A DNA stretch of 64,000 nucleotides from Symsagittifera roscoffensis. Taxonomy: Eukaryota > Xenacoelomorpha > Acoela > Convolutidae. Where the stretch lies: positions 6,229,954 to 6,293,953 of the forward strand of contig NC_087066.1 of the NCBI RefSeq assembly GCF_963678635.1, written 5' to 3'. Below, piece after piece: positions 36,570 through 48,620 of this stretch. Every line of letters starts with the position of its first letter. The stretch's first letter is position 1. Both the position numbers and the translations under genes were made by a program. The notes under the pieces are model-generated. The model was given only the letters and a program-made list of their open reading frames with translations. It was not told the origin of the DNA and searched no databases.

Positions 36570-38170
36570 CATTAAAGGCTGTAAAAGTGGCCGAAGCATA
36601 CAATTAGAGACGAGTATGAATCAAAACCGGAACCTTTGTTGCAATCTGCTCAGTTTTTCAAAAAAGAGGCAATCATTGATGAGGTGGTACTGAAAATTGA
36701 GAAGGAATCCAACAAACAATTACTTGCCATGACTAAAAGAGACGAGATAAGTGATCAATCAAATTCTAAGATGAAGTCTACAGGGGGCAATCCTCCCGTT
36801 TGTGCAGTTAGCTAAGGTACACAAGTATGAGAAACCGATACGACCAGTACTATCACTTCCGGGCAGCTCGTATAAAAGTATTAAAAAAAGGTTTGCAAAG
36901 TCTTACCGACAACATCAATGGAGCCATTTAGGAACCAATATTAAAGATGCCAGAGAAACAATAGAAAACATTGCTCTAGATCCGGATGAAACCGTGAATT
37001 CTCTTGGAGTGAAAGCTTATAAACTAATGTCCACCTGATGAAACCAAATGAGGTTGCCTCACAGAAGCTGTACAGCCAGAAGTCTCCTCCTGAATTGAGT
37101 AAACAACCATGAAAAGGCTTTTGAAATTGGCGGTCAGCAAAATATATTTCAGGTAAAATGATTTATGGTATTTGCAAATTTAGTGTCTAGCAATGGGCAC
37201 TTCCCTCGATGTCATTCTTCCAAACCTATGGCTGGAAGGGTACGAAATTGCTCTAAAACAAGAAATGTCGGCGGGAACGGAGATACAGCCAATGAATTAC
37301 AAGAACGGTTTGTGCCCATACTGCAGCAGCAAAGTAACATACAGATCAAAGGGGACTTAATGCGAGAGTTGTTGAAACTTGTATCATCTTAAATGCGGGA
37401 AAAAATCCGATGTTGTATACGCATCAAAAACCGCGATACTCTGGTTTTGCTTAAACTGCTGCAGCGCTGAAACAAGGAGAAAGATAATTCACATGTAAAA
37501 TTGTTCCTCAGGTATGCGGATGATTTTGTCAGAACACTTGAAGATGAAAAGATTTGTGCTTCTCGATGCCGCCAATTCTTTTCATCCAAATCTGCCGTTC
37601 ACTCTAGAGGAAGGGGAATGGGCCGTTCTTGGTTTTGAACTTAAACGTAGAGGTGCTACCTACAATTGGTATCAAAAACCAACAGATAGCTGGACTATAT
37701 CGAACTATAGAAGCTGCGCCCAACTCAGTACAAGCGTAGTGTTATCCAAGACATTGTACATAGTGTTTTTAGGATTACATCTAACTGCGAGCAATTTGAT
37801 AAGGCTATGGAAACTAATAGGGCGCAATGGCTGACAAATCAGTACCCTGAAAAATGGTCCAAAAGAGTGGCGAAGACGTTCTGTGCAAAATCATTGATGG
37901 TCAAGGCAAGTCCCTGGAGAATGAGAGGAGTTCTTCAACTCAATCACCAAAGGATGTGAAGCAACCACTGCTAATATTGCATTATAGCGGTAACTAAAGC
38001 CAAAATTGCGAAAGCAGGATGCGAATTTTGACCAACGTGCAAAAGGTTTTCACCACAAAGAAATTAGCATTTCTGCGTTTTCTAAGGGTCTTAAAAGAGA
38101 AGTGGTTTATAAACTGTCATGCAGTTGTGCCAATCGGTCTCATTTGGTGTTTTGAATTCGATTTGGAAGT
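36570..38170 (+). mobile_element. Penelope-like retroelement fragment
   Basis: Successive + strand frames give a Penelope-type RT: LAKVHKYEKPIRPVLSLPGS (36808), IENIALDPDETVNSLGVKAY (36965), AMGTSLDVILPNLWLEGYEI (from about 37190), a CPYC motif (about 37315), FLRYADDFVRTLEDEK with the YADD catalytic box (about 37505), and WLTNQYPEKWSKRVAKTF (about 37830). Near 38105 VVYKLSCSCANRS resembles the start of the GIY-YIG endonuclease domain of these elements. Several frameshifts and stops; inactive. Confidence 0.75.
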
Positions 38171-40200
38171 TTGGTCTTAGTTTCGGGGATAAAATTAGTA
38201 CTTTCAAAAATTCAAACCGACTCTGTCATGCTCAAGTTTCTCAGGAATAAATTAGATCATAAGACTCGAATGCGAGTTGCGACAAAGTCGATCAAAAATC
38301 TCACTAGAGTGAAATTGCTATTTGCACTTTCACAGAAAACCATCAATTCGAGTTGTAGAGCTGTTTTGTTCCCGACAGAAAACATCGACAGTTCAAACGG
38401 GAATGCAATCGCTGGGTGAGGGAGAATTTTGATTGGGAAGGCAGACAAGCGCAGCTGCCCAATGGTCCAAAAGATTAATTTACTTGAGTTAAAATTTCTC
38501 ATTACGAAAAACTTCTAGAGTTGCATAACATATTTTACTTAACTATTTCTAGAGTCGCGTGATTACCTAATTTACTTTCTCGAATGCGTTTTTTGAGATT
38601 GTGTTGAGATAAGGCGAGTTTTAGGTTGATCCATCTGAAGCGGTATTACGATTTTGTGATTTCATGTCCTACGCGAACTGAATTGGCTCCGACTGAATGC
38701 GATATTGAAGCACAAGAGATAGTGTCTCTGACCCTTGAGCAATGGTTATAAGGCCGCCTTTTTTTTCTTAACCTCAAGGTGACATAAGTAGACGACTGGT
38801 ACAAGTGGATGCGTTTCCACCTATGTCGAAGAAACTGTTCGACGTTTGACCACTGAAATTGAGGAACATATGGAAGCAGACTCAACATTAGGCCTCCACC
38901 TTCAGCAAGGCAGTCTTGAGAGAAGTAGCTCAGATGTTAGTTGCGATTTTGTAGATCTGTCGAACAACTAAACAAGAATTTCAACACTAGAGGCACTGAA
39001 GATCAGGAAAGAGAAACCGGGCTTGAACACGAGCGTTGAGTTTAGGAGCAGGGAGTTAACACTGAAAATTTTGTCACAAATTACTTCCACTTTCTTCTTT
39101 GGAAATGTACCTGTATAAGTTGAAATTATGACTCAGAAACTTCCACACATTTTAATCAAAAAATTTTTTGATTAGTTTTAGTGATAAAAAGTATTTAAAT
39201 CTAATTAGTTACTTTAGAGGTCAACTCTGATTGGCTAATTTTGTAACATGATTTTTTTAACCAAAATTTTTTTGTTCATTCTTGTGAAGAACATTTGTGA
39301 ATTGTTGTTTTTCAGTCATTTCATTTGATTATTCTAGGTTATATATTTGCATTTTGTCGTTTTCACAATAGCGGTTACAAAGAGCAGCTCCGCCCGGTGC
39401 GTACCCACGTATCCGCATTCACGGATAGCCGAAAACACTAATTATCTCCGGTTTGAACTATGGTAATTAAAGCAATTCGTCACAAAATTCGATTGGCCGA
39501 CAAAAATTCTGTAACTTTCGCAGACCAGTAGCCACAATAACTGCGAATAAATTAAAGAGATTTGATTGGTTAATACGATTATTTCATTGAATAAATTAAC
39601 AACAACTTTTTAACGCATAATTCTTTTTTAATTTCATTTGTTAAGCATTTATTTAAAGGGATTCAAGTAAATTAGAACAAAGTTATGAAATGAAAACAGA
39701 TAAGATAACATCAGATCAACTCATTGAACTAATTGATATCGTTAACGCTCAATTGATATTCCAAAAATAATGAGCAATATTTCCGAAAATACTTTTATTT
39801 CTAATAGTAATTTTTCCATTATAACAAATAGTAAATTTTATTTTCAACCTAGCTCACATCCCAACCATCACAATTTAATAACAGACGGCTTCTTTTCCGG
39901 AAAAATAAATCAATTGAAAATTATATTTACTTTATTTTTTCCGAAAAAACTTGCAAAACCCGTGTAACCTTAGAGTCATATTTGACCCGGATTATTTCGC
40001 TACTGTATCTGAATCTTTCCGAGCCAGCCAATCAGCAACTGAAAAAAAGTAATTCATAAAAAAGTAATTGAAGAAATGAAAAAAAAGTCCTGTGTAAACA
40101 ATGAAAATGACGTACGAAAAAACAACCGAAAAATACAATCACGAGATAATAGTTCCATTCAATAGTTTGCGATCATCTCTTTCTCGCGCACGAAAATAAC
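38171..40200. other. Spacer after the Penelope-like fragment
   Basis: May include further decayed tail of that element up to about 38500. No other gene recognised. Confidence 0.35.
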
Positions 40201-40202
40201 TT

Positions 40203-41030
40203 TTGCCGGCAATTCCACACAGCATTCAGGTTGTAAAATTTCCACCAGAATGGGCGGAAACTTCTTCGGTAAAACAATTCTTCCTTTCAAATGATACGAA
40301 AAATGGCGTGACAATATTTTCGACGAAAAAGTTTATGAAACGGCTAGCTTCCTGTGAGACTATTTTATGTGTCGGTACATTCAGTGTTGCGCCAGACCCG
40401 TACTTTCAAAGTCAAACAATTTTTGGTGAATTTGAAAATCGCAAGATTCCACTAGTGTTTGCTCTTCTTAATGGGAAGACAAGCGACCATTACAAAAATA
40501 TGCTTGAAATTTTTAAAGAAAAAAATGGAAAAAATCGACAAAATTTTCAAACCAGATAATATTGTATCTTATTGCGAAAGTGTATTTAAAGCAGCTATGG
40601 CAGAAGTTTTTCCAGAAAGTCGCTATATTGGCTGCTCTTTTCATTTTACACAAGCACTTATCAAAAAGCTTAATGTAGTAGTAGTAGTAGTATAAGACTT
40701 TAATTGTTTAATAAAGAAGCCTACAGATTCAATCAAAAGTTCAAAAAGTAAATGAGAAAAATTTTCGCCCTAGAGTTTTGCCAGTAGTTTTAGTTCGAAA
40801 TTGTTATCGAACTTTTGTGAACTCGCCCAAGTTTCTGGCTTTGAAAACTCAGTATCCAGAACTGCAGGAATTTACAATATTTTGAAAGGATTTGGCTGGA
40901 TTTTTTTCCGATCAAGTTCTGGAATGTTTTTGATAGAGAACCAAACTTCCAAACCACTAATTGCTGTGAGGGCTGGAATATCGGTGGAATAAAAAATTAG
41001 AAAGATAATGTACGATTTGGATTACGATTA
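40203..41030 (+). pseudogene. Mutator-like (MULE) transposase remnant
   Basis: Begins in a frame reading CVGTFSVAPDPYFQSQTIFG and PLVFALLNGKTSDHY, the first part of the MULE transposase core; the catalytic Asp of the usual DGTF block reads Val. After a frameshift near 40530 it continues FKPDNIVSYCESVFKAAM and FPESRYIGCSFHFTQAL (second Asp block and C..H). A (GTA)n expansion at 40672-40692 and a further shift precede TTNCCEGWN near 40950, the conserved C-terminal block. Clearly dead. No terminal repeats seen. Confidence 0.8.
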
Positions 41031-41344
41031 AGCAAATAAAAACTGAAGAATTTTTAGCGAAAGAAGCAATTAAAATGTTCTAATCGGGTCTTGACCCACC
41101 GAGACAATTCAAACAATTAAAAAGAGTGAATGGCCAAATAACAGCACTGAAACTGTATTTTCAAAAAAGAAATCGTAATATAAAGGACTATTGGTCTGGT
41201 GTTTCAGTGGTTTCTGCTTGTTATAACTTTTTAATATTCGACATAATAATCCATTATTGTAATATTCGATGTAATAGTAAATTATTGTAATAGTAATCTA
41301 ATTTAGTAATACGAACAATGGTTTTAAGGCTAAGCGTGATTTGA

Positions 41345-41596
41345 CTTTTTTCGGCTGTCCGGGAACAAATTTTTTTTCGGCTGTCCGGGAACGAATTTTT
41401 TTTTGGCTATCCGGGAACGAATTTTTTTTCGGCTATCCTGGAACTAATTTTTTTCGGCTATCCGGTAACGAATTTTTTCTCGGTTATCCGGGAACGATTT
41501 TTTTTCGGCTATCGGGGAACGATTTTTTTCGGCTATCAGGAACGAAACTTTTTTTTCGGCTATCCGGGAACGAAACTTTTTTTCGGCTATCCGGGT
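41345..41596. repeat. Minisatellite, ~10 units of 24-28 bp
   Basis: Units of the form TTTTTTTCGGCTATCCGGGAACGAA in direct repeat, with varying T-run length. It ends about 155 bp before the proposed SCLY start codon. The open frame across it (GYPGTNFF..) is an artefact of the unit. Confidence 0.95.
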
Positions 41597-41751
41597 ATTC
41601 AGCTCCGTGACATGCCACCCTTCGCCCCTCCGTAATTTTAATCTACCTACGTTTTACTTTCAATGCGGCTCAAAGTTTGATCATGACGTTATTTTGGTTT
41701 TCAGGAATTGAATGCCAGTTGCAATCTTGTAAATACTGTTTTGCAATCGAA

Positions 41752-42240
41752 ATGGCAAATCTGATGAGTTCAATTGCCGATGTTATTTACTTTGATAACA
41801 ATGCTACGACTCCGTTAGCTCCCGAGGTTTGTCATGCTATCAACACAGCATGCGTCAATGCTTTTGCAAATCCCAGCAGTGCTTCAGTTATTGGAAAGGC
41901 TGCCAAAAAGTTAATAATTGAATCCAGATCAGAAATTGCACAAATGATAAATGCGGATTTTACTGATATCATTTTTACTTCTGGAGGAACTGAGTCGAAT
42001 AATTGGGTCGTATATTCAGCGATCAAATATTATTACTCCAAAATGTCCGAAAAGGTTTCTCCGAATGATTTCAAATCTGTTCCTCTACCTCATATTGTCA
42101 CGACAGAAGTTGAGCATGACGCTATGATTGAACCTATCCAAAAACTTGTCGAAGAAGGTAAAGCACAGGCGTCTTTTATTGCAGTTGATCCCAAAACGGG
42201 TTCGATTGACCTTGAAGATGTACTCAGAGTTCTAAAAGAG
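41752..42240 (+). CDS. SCLY: Selenocysteine lyase, exon 1
   Basis: Starts at an ATG in good context (GAAATGG), giving MANLMSSIADVIYFDNNATT; an in-frame ATG further upstream (41683) and a possible acceptor (TTTTCAG at 41697-41703) leave the true 5' end open. It encodes 163 residues of the PLP-dependent class V aminotransferase fold: YFDNNATTPLAPEV, NPSSAS, IIFTSGGTESNN (PLP phosphate loop) and TTEVEHDAM. It ends in phase 0 before GTAGCT. The product cleaves L-selenocysteine to alanine and elemental selenium, recycling selenium for selenoprotein synthesis in the cytosol. Confidence 0.92.
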
Positions 42241-42544
42241 GTAGCTGACAGCTATTTATTATTTTTTTTTAAATGTAAATCAGAAGGTCAAATTATGATA
42301 ACGGAAGTTACTTCACTAACTCATCAGAAAAAAGTAAATTAAAATGGGCCCTTCCATCATGCGACGGTACGTGCACAGGTTGGATAGGGCCGTACCAACG
42401 CTATATAAATACATCGGCAAAATTTTATGAATTTATAAATAAATCAAGTCGATATTAAAGCATCAAGAGAATTGTCAATTAAAATCTACCCTCCTCGATT
42501 ATAGCATAGATAGAATTGTCTATATTTGATGTATTTTTAAGTTT

Positions 42545-45500
42545 TTTTGCACCCCCTAAGGCAGAGGATTGCACTCCTCAGAAGCGCATAACTTATTTTT
42601 GTACTTGTAAAATTTATTTTGTCCGAGTATGATTCGTTCCGTTTTTCGCTTAGTTTCTCTGCTAGTTTCTGGATGGTTTTTGTAGAGCCTGGTGCTGCTC
42701 CTCCTACGCAAAAATTAGGGGAACAAAGCTGCTGTGTTCCACATCCAGAACTCTTTGTTGGTATTTTATTGTTTTGACACTCTCATGATATTTGTTGGCG
42801 CCAGATATAGTTTTAGGATTTAGCATGGGGGTTGAAAATTTTTACATCGAAAAAGTTTCGGCTGAATCGGCCTCCCCAGAGTCCATTTGCCTTGATGTCA
42901 AGTCGAGCGTCATGTTCAGTAGTGGTTGTTTTGTTGTGAAACCTTTCGCCTTCCAACGATTGAAGTCTCGTCTCTATTTCAACATCATGGCATACTTCGT
43001 CCAGGAGTGTTGCAAAGGTATCGCGAATTTCCTTGTGCCTTAGGTGAGTGTATCCACCTTTGGGACAGTGAAGAGAGTGGGTCAGTGTAAGTGGTTGTCC
43101 ACATGGATATGTGTATGGGGTGTTTGGTGGTTCCCTTCCATATCTCAGATGTAATCCATCTTTGTTGAGGGAAAAATTGTTTTTTTTTTATGGGTAGCAC
43201 GGTTAACCAGTTCGATGCTCATTTCTGTGACGCTAGATTTATTGTCAGATTTTTTCTGATGAGCAGTTTTCCATAATTTTAGCCTTTTTTTGAGAGTGTG
43301 ATGTTCTGTCTCTCAGTTTTGATGTTTCTATTTATCAGAGTTTGTTCCTTTCCAGCTATTTCTGGATCACAAATGGCTCGTGACCACTCATAATTTCTGG
43401 AAAAATCCGTGTTACTCAGGAGGTCTAATCCTCCCATTTTGAGTGGTAGTGCAAAAAGGTTGCGATCTTCATCGATTATATGGTTTTTTTACCAGCAATA
43501 CTAGTAAGTAGCTGCTGTCTTACGTTTTTCTCAATTTCATCATATTTTTAAAATGCTTCAGTTGTTCTGGTTAGAAAGCTTGATTTATTTCGAACTCCCT
43601 TTGTGCAGCAGGAGTACACATTTTTGTGATGTTTTAGCAATTTCGAAAAGCTTTTCAGGTAGGGTAGCTGTCTTTTCAATTTCGCTTTCCATGTATTTAT
43701 CGCATGCTGATGGTGTTCCTATAACCGATCCAAGGACTCTAAAACCGTCTACCATTGTACTATTTGTGCTTCGAATACTTTTATGGCGCTGTCGCGGCAG
43801 TTTGACTTTACTATGAGTTGACACTTGGAAGGCTTATATAATATAATATAATATAATTTAATATAATATAATATAATACAATACAATATAATATAATATA
43901 AAAAAATATAATATAGTATAATATAATATGATATAATATAAAATAATATAATATAAAATAATATAATATAATACAAAATAATATAAAATAATGTAATATA
44001 ATATAATATAAAATAATATAAACCAATATAATATAAAATAATATAATATAATATAAAAAAATATAACATAATATAATATAATATAATATATTATAATATA
44101 ATATAATATAATATAATATAATATAATATAATATAATATAAAGAAATGTAATATAATAGAATATAAATTGAGATAATATAATATAAAATAATATAATATA
44201 ATTTAATATAATTTATTACAATATAAAATAAAATAAGAGAAAATAATAAAATATAATATAATATAAAATATTATTATATAAAATAATATAATACAATATA
44301 ATATAATATATCATAGTATAATATAAAATAATATAATATATTATAATATAATATAATTTGGTATAATATAATTCAAAATAATCTAAATAATATAAGATAA
44401 TATAATATAAAATAATATAAAATAATATAATATAATATAATATAATTTTTTAAAATATAAAATAAAATTATATAATATAAATTAAAGTAATATAAAATAA
44501 CATAATATACTATAATATAAAATATATATATTGTATCCGAATGCCTTTCCGTGCAAATCCAGGTTGTCCAGTATTGCGCGGAGATTCTTAAGATCACTCG
44601 CAGCTGTTCCATCATCTGCGTACCATTTTTGGGTTACATTTGATTTTTGCAGGAGCTCAATCAGTGGGCTTATCCCAATTATGAATATAGCCATTGCGAG
44701 GGGACCCCTTGCGTTGTTTTGAGGGATGTTCATATTAGTTGGCCAGTGCATGATGTAGTGCCAGACAAAGGAATTCTACATTTTTTAGAGCAAGTTCTGT
44801 TTTGAGCGAGTTGAAGGCATCTTCTGCATCAATAGGTAGTGTGGCATCCGTTTCCGGTTTCTCAAACTCGTTCCTCAAGCTGTGTATAGCATTATCGATT
44901 TCACACTTCTGGCGTAAGCAGAGTTGGAAATTTTTTTGCGAGATTTTCAAGGTCTGATTTTATACAGGGTGATTGTTTTCCAATTATTCTTCTCAGAACT
45001 TCGCCTATACCAATGATCCGTACCCCTGGATTTTTGTCCAGAGGTATCAGGCGACACTAGTTTTTTATGGGTGATAACTTTAGTTGCTATTGTATAGGAT
45101 AGTTAAGCAATTGTTTTGCAAAGCTCAATGGATGTCTGGTTGAAGTGAGTTAGTATCCTTGCTTCCATAAAATTGTGTTTCGTAATTCGATCCGTTTGTT
45201 TCTGATTTAGTTTTGGGGAGCAGCAGATGTGGGAGAATCATTGCTGCTTTCATTGAGACCTTAGAATTTGGTGTTTCTTCTAATGACAACAGCTGCTTGT
45301 TCAGTGAATCTATGAATTGGAAACCGGGCTTGTTCTTGCTTAGAGCTTTGAAGCGCGGTTTCCAGTTAACGACTTTATTTATTTATGTCGTCGTTTATTT
45401 TAATTCCAAATTTTTGGTCGATAAGTTTCCAGGGGTTGTAGTGATTGCTGGAGGCAGTAAGTTTGTTTCAGGTGATGCCGGTGATATTTCTTTTTGAGTT

Positions 45501-46185
45501 GTGATCGGGGCTGAGCTTGTTGGTCTGTTGGTGGAGTATGGCCCTTTTGCAAAGTTCTCGGGGGTGCATTGTATGCAGGAGAACCCATCGTAATAAAGTT
45601 TGCTGATCTGTAGCCCACTACATGAGACATGGATGTAAGCTTTGCAAATGACACACCATATGCCTCCTTTTCGGAGGTGGCGTTTGCAAATATGGCAGTG
45701 CGTTTGAGCGGCCATAATTTGGCATAAGGAGGGTAAATTTATGGTGAATATATACAAGTTAGCTGAGCGAGCAATAAACTGAAAATTTTATTACCATAAA
45801 AAAATGAAAACCATCTTTAGAAAACATATTAGCACCAAACGTAACGTTCAGATTGGGGGAAAGAATTCGGGTTCTTGAGTGGTAAAATGTATTAATAAGG
45901 CGAAACAAGTATCAAGTTATTTAGAGCACCAAGTTTTCTGTTTATGAAGTGATTATTTGCAGATAAGATGGTTTTGGGGATAATTAGCACATTTGGGTTA
46001 AACTTTTGAATTATCAAATTTATTAAAAATATCCAATCATTAGCAAAGTCTGAAACCGTAGATGAGTTATCATTAAATCCGGCTACTATAGTAACACAAT
46101 TCAGTTTCTGCAAGGGGTGGTTCGAAACAGTAGCGCAAAATTCGGCTAGCTTTGCTCTTCTGTACGAGTGAACGGTGGCTTCCAC
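42545..46185 (-). mobile_element. Non-LTR-type retroelement in SCLY intron 1, antisense
   Basis: Degenerate but nearly full-length and antisense to SCLY. In - strand order: a frame at 46185-45892 with CVTIVAGFNDNSS and PNVLIIPKTI, possibly an SGNH-esterase-like ORF1; a C4HC3-like zinc finger (45715-45560: CHIC...CVIC...HVSC...CIQC); RT palm (44950-44535: EIDNAIHSLRNEFEKPETDA, RGPLAMAIF, QKWYADDGTAA with YADD at 44622-44611); a (TATAA)n insertion; then VDGFRVLGSVIGTPSACDKY, LFALPLKMGGLDLL, a zinc knuckle with HCPKGG..LRHKEIRD, and an endonuclease-like end with DIKANGLWGGRF, FDVKIFNP and LLRSAILCLRG near 42555. Stops and frameshifts occur throughout. Confidence 0.8.
43835..44530. repeat. (TATAA)n satellite splitting an RT gene
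   Basis: About 700 bp of TATAA/AATAT units with scattered variants. On its right the - strand RT frame stops at HGKAFGYN; on its left the same protein resumes at PSKCQLIVK. It therefore expanded inside the retroelement coding region. Confidence 0.95.
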
Positions 46186-46573
46186 ATCTTTGTGTACATA
46201 AACAGAAAACTTGGTGCTCTATTAGTTTATCATAACAATCATATCACCCAGTCAAAAAACCATTGGAGTTTCATAAATAAGGGAAAAGAAAAGAGTAACG
46301 TGAATTAAAGTGAAGAGTCAGATGGTTGAAAATCAAGACAAGAGAATCAGAACGAGAAAACCGACACCTGCATAGAATAATCGGAAAGATTGGCCTATCA
46401 TGATAAGGCTACGGGTCTATCAGACTGTTATACTAAGCTGCACTTTCTTTCCCTTGGCTCTACAAATAAATAAATTTCTTCGAAATTGTTTTTATAATTA
46501 ACCGTTGCGAGTACGCATGCAGTGTTTGCAACCTGTATTGTGAGGATGGATCGCCGCTTAAGAAAACTATCGG
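46186..46573. other. Intronic spacer
   Basis: SCLY intron 1 sequence between the retroelement and the 82 bp duplication; no gene recognised. Confidence 0.35.
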
Positions 46574-46737
46574 CCCTGGGTTCCTCGGTACATGTGCACA
46601 AGTTCTTGCAGAGCTTAAACAGAAAAATCTCAATGCTAAAGCCGGCGGCACCCTTCCCTGGGTTCATCGGTACATGTGCACAAGTTCTTGCAGAGCTCAC
46701 TTGGAAAAATCTTTATGCTGGGGCCGGCGGCAACTTC
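46574..46737. repeat. 82 bp tandem duplication
   Basis: Two direct copies of CCCTGGGTTC(C/A)TCGGTACA..GTGCACAAGTTCTTGCAGAG....GCCGGCGGCA, at 46574-46655 and 46656-46737. They are GC-richer than their surroundings. The - strand frames through them are repeat-driven. Confidence 0.9.
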
Positions 46738-46748
46738 AAAGCTGTTGG

Positions 46749-47034
46749 TTGAAAATTATCCATCATTAATTAAATATCTATATCCACCATTAATTAAATA
46801 TCTATATTTGTCAGTGTTGCGATCTTTCGCCTCGGCCGCCGTCGTTCCGGGATAACAAATGAAGCCTTCGCCTAATTTTTTTTGGGGCTAGGGAGTCAAC
46901 AACTGTTACATTTCACAGAAGCTGCCTACCACCACCCCATGTGACAAGCGCTAAACCGTCTGGCCGCTTCTGATGTCCTGTGGAGTTGTCGTGGCTCTTA
47001 AACAGAGGAAATGTGAGTGGAGGCAAAACTTTGC
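46749..47034. other. Intronic spacer, partly GC-richer
   Basis: Includes a 27 bp tandem duplication (CCATTAATTAAATATCTATAT, near 46760-46807) and, from 46815, a less AT-rich stretch that may be the flank or an LTR-like end of another element. Confidence 0.35.
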
Positions 47035-47042
47035 TATATAAG
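47035..47042 (+). promoter_or_regulatory. Possible TATA box (TATATAAG)
   Basis: TATATAAG sits in a GC-richer context (GCTATATAAGGGCGGC) inside SCLY intron 1, just outside the 3' side of an antisense retroelement. It resembles a retroelement or LTR promoter more than a host promoter. No transcript start could be assigned. Confidence 0.3.
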
Positions 47043-47199
47043 GGCGGCATTCAAGGTTGAATGCCCAAAATCTCAGGCCACGCCATCCATCTTCGGTTAG
47101 ATCGTTTCCGCTAACACAAATATAATCATAAATTTTTATTCTAGGTGGAGTCCAATAGCAATTCTAAGCTGCATATTTGTCAATTTTAATCGAGTTTTT

Positions 47200-48620
47200 T
47201 TCCACGGGATGACACTCAACTGTTGCGATCAGAAATTGTCCTGGTAAGCATTGAACCGTTTTCCATCGGTAAGTTTTTGTTTCAGATTCATTTGCGAAAT
47301 TTAGATATCAAAATTTGGCTCATTCCAATGTTTTGGACTTCGTTTTCCGTCCAAAGTTTTGATGCATCGTTGTATCTTCCCTTTACGTGCTCCAAATCAA
47401 AAGTTAGACTGAAGGTAGTTTTTGCTCCTACTGTTGAGGCCGAGAAAGCATGTAAAGCTAGAAGGCGAGCGGAAGAAACAACTAAGCCACTTTTGGCTGC
47501 CGTGAGAACGTTTTGCAAAATTTGGCTATCATTCACTTTTACATTTGTTACCTTACATGAAGAAGTTCCCAAAATTCGATCGCATCTTTCCAAAAAATCA
47601 ATTGGCGATCGACCTATAATTGTATTTTACTATGTATTCATTGTCTCTCCTAAAAGAGATAGCTCAATTTTTTGTGTGATTAGGCTTAAGTGTAGTTATT
47701 CCAATGTCTCTTTGTTTTTAAGGTCCCGGAGAAGTTTCTCATAATTGTCGGCTAGATATCCATCATCTAAAAGCCAAACGTTTATTTTAGATTCAAGCGA
47801 TTAACGAGCGTTTGTTTTGTTTCCTCAATCAGTGGTTGAGCCTCAGGGTCACTCTGTTGTATTGCGTTGCCCACCATAATGATTGAATTTTCGTTAAAAT
47901 GTAACTTGGTTTATTGTAGGTGCAATGAGTTCATTTGTACAACTCCGGGCGGTTATAAAAACTTGATTCAGCATAGTTTCTCTATTAAGCAAATTAAATT
48001 CATTCCTAACCATAGTTTCAGAGAAATAGTACTTCGGGTTGTCATTACTCTCTATCAAGTTTCTAAAGGAGTGTGCAGTAGTTTCAGCCTCCGTGTAGTA
48101 CCACAACCACCGTGAAAACACCACATGCTTCCTGTGCGTTTAGACGCGATGAATCTGAGCGTGTTGCCGATGGCCATCCGTTGCAGATCTTCATCTATTT
48201 TTGCTCCTGACCCATTTGGATAAGACATGATTGCTTTGTACACCTCGAACTAACTCAGAGAAAGCTATCGACGTTTCCCGGGTTTGGGGCATTTAAATCA
48301 GTTCTTTTTAGGTGCTGTGAAATATATTTTTTTCAAGTTTTAGGATTCGAAAAAGGTGCGATCTTGTCATACGAAGCGGCCAGCCTTATTCTTTCTTTTG
48401 TATTTCCCTCATCGAGTTTGCTGCCAATTAGCTTCATTCTCTGCTCGATATCTGTCTAAGAAGGGCTTGACCCATGGGGGAAGGGGCTCAGGTAGTGAAA
48501 CAACCTTGACTCTATTTTTTTCAGAGCTCATAACTGTCGCTTGCTTCAGACCACTGGTTTTAGATTGTTCTTGAAAATTAAGAAAAATGTCAGAAAACCA
48601 GCCAAGTAACATTTTCTACA
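47200..48620 (-). mobile_element. Second non-LTR-type RT relic in SCLY intron 1, antisense
   Basis: The - strand contains LPPWVKPFLDRYRAENEANW (about 48450), RMAIGNTLRFIASKRTGS (about 48160), NEFNLLNRETML (about 47980), SKINVWLLDDGYLADNYEKL (about 47790; the catalytic box reads LLDD instead of YxDD), PIDFLERCDRILGTSSCKV (about 47600) and LVVSSARLLALHAFSASTVG (about 47500). This is the palm and thumb of a related but distinct RT lineage. Frameshifts and stops show it is dead. The C-terminal zinc/endonuclease part was not found. Confidence 0.75.

Noticed and set aside
41341-41610. 89-codon + strand frame with GYPGTNFF-like repeats.
   Set aside because: It comes entirely from the minisatellite; T-run lengths vary between units.
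43749-44615. Long - strand frames rich in YIILYYIIL, looking like multi-pass membrane proteins.
   Set aside because: They are translations of the (TATAA)n satellite.
46460-46651. NPGP in a - strand frame, suggesting a 2A-like ribosome-skipping peptide as in some LINE elements.
   Set aside because: The preceding residues (HVPR) lack the required D-x-E pattern, and the frame is part of an 82 bp duplication.
47223-47744. 173-codon + strand frame, one of the longest in the window.
   Set aside because: It is antisense to a clear reverse transcriptase relic on the - strand and has no family resemblance.
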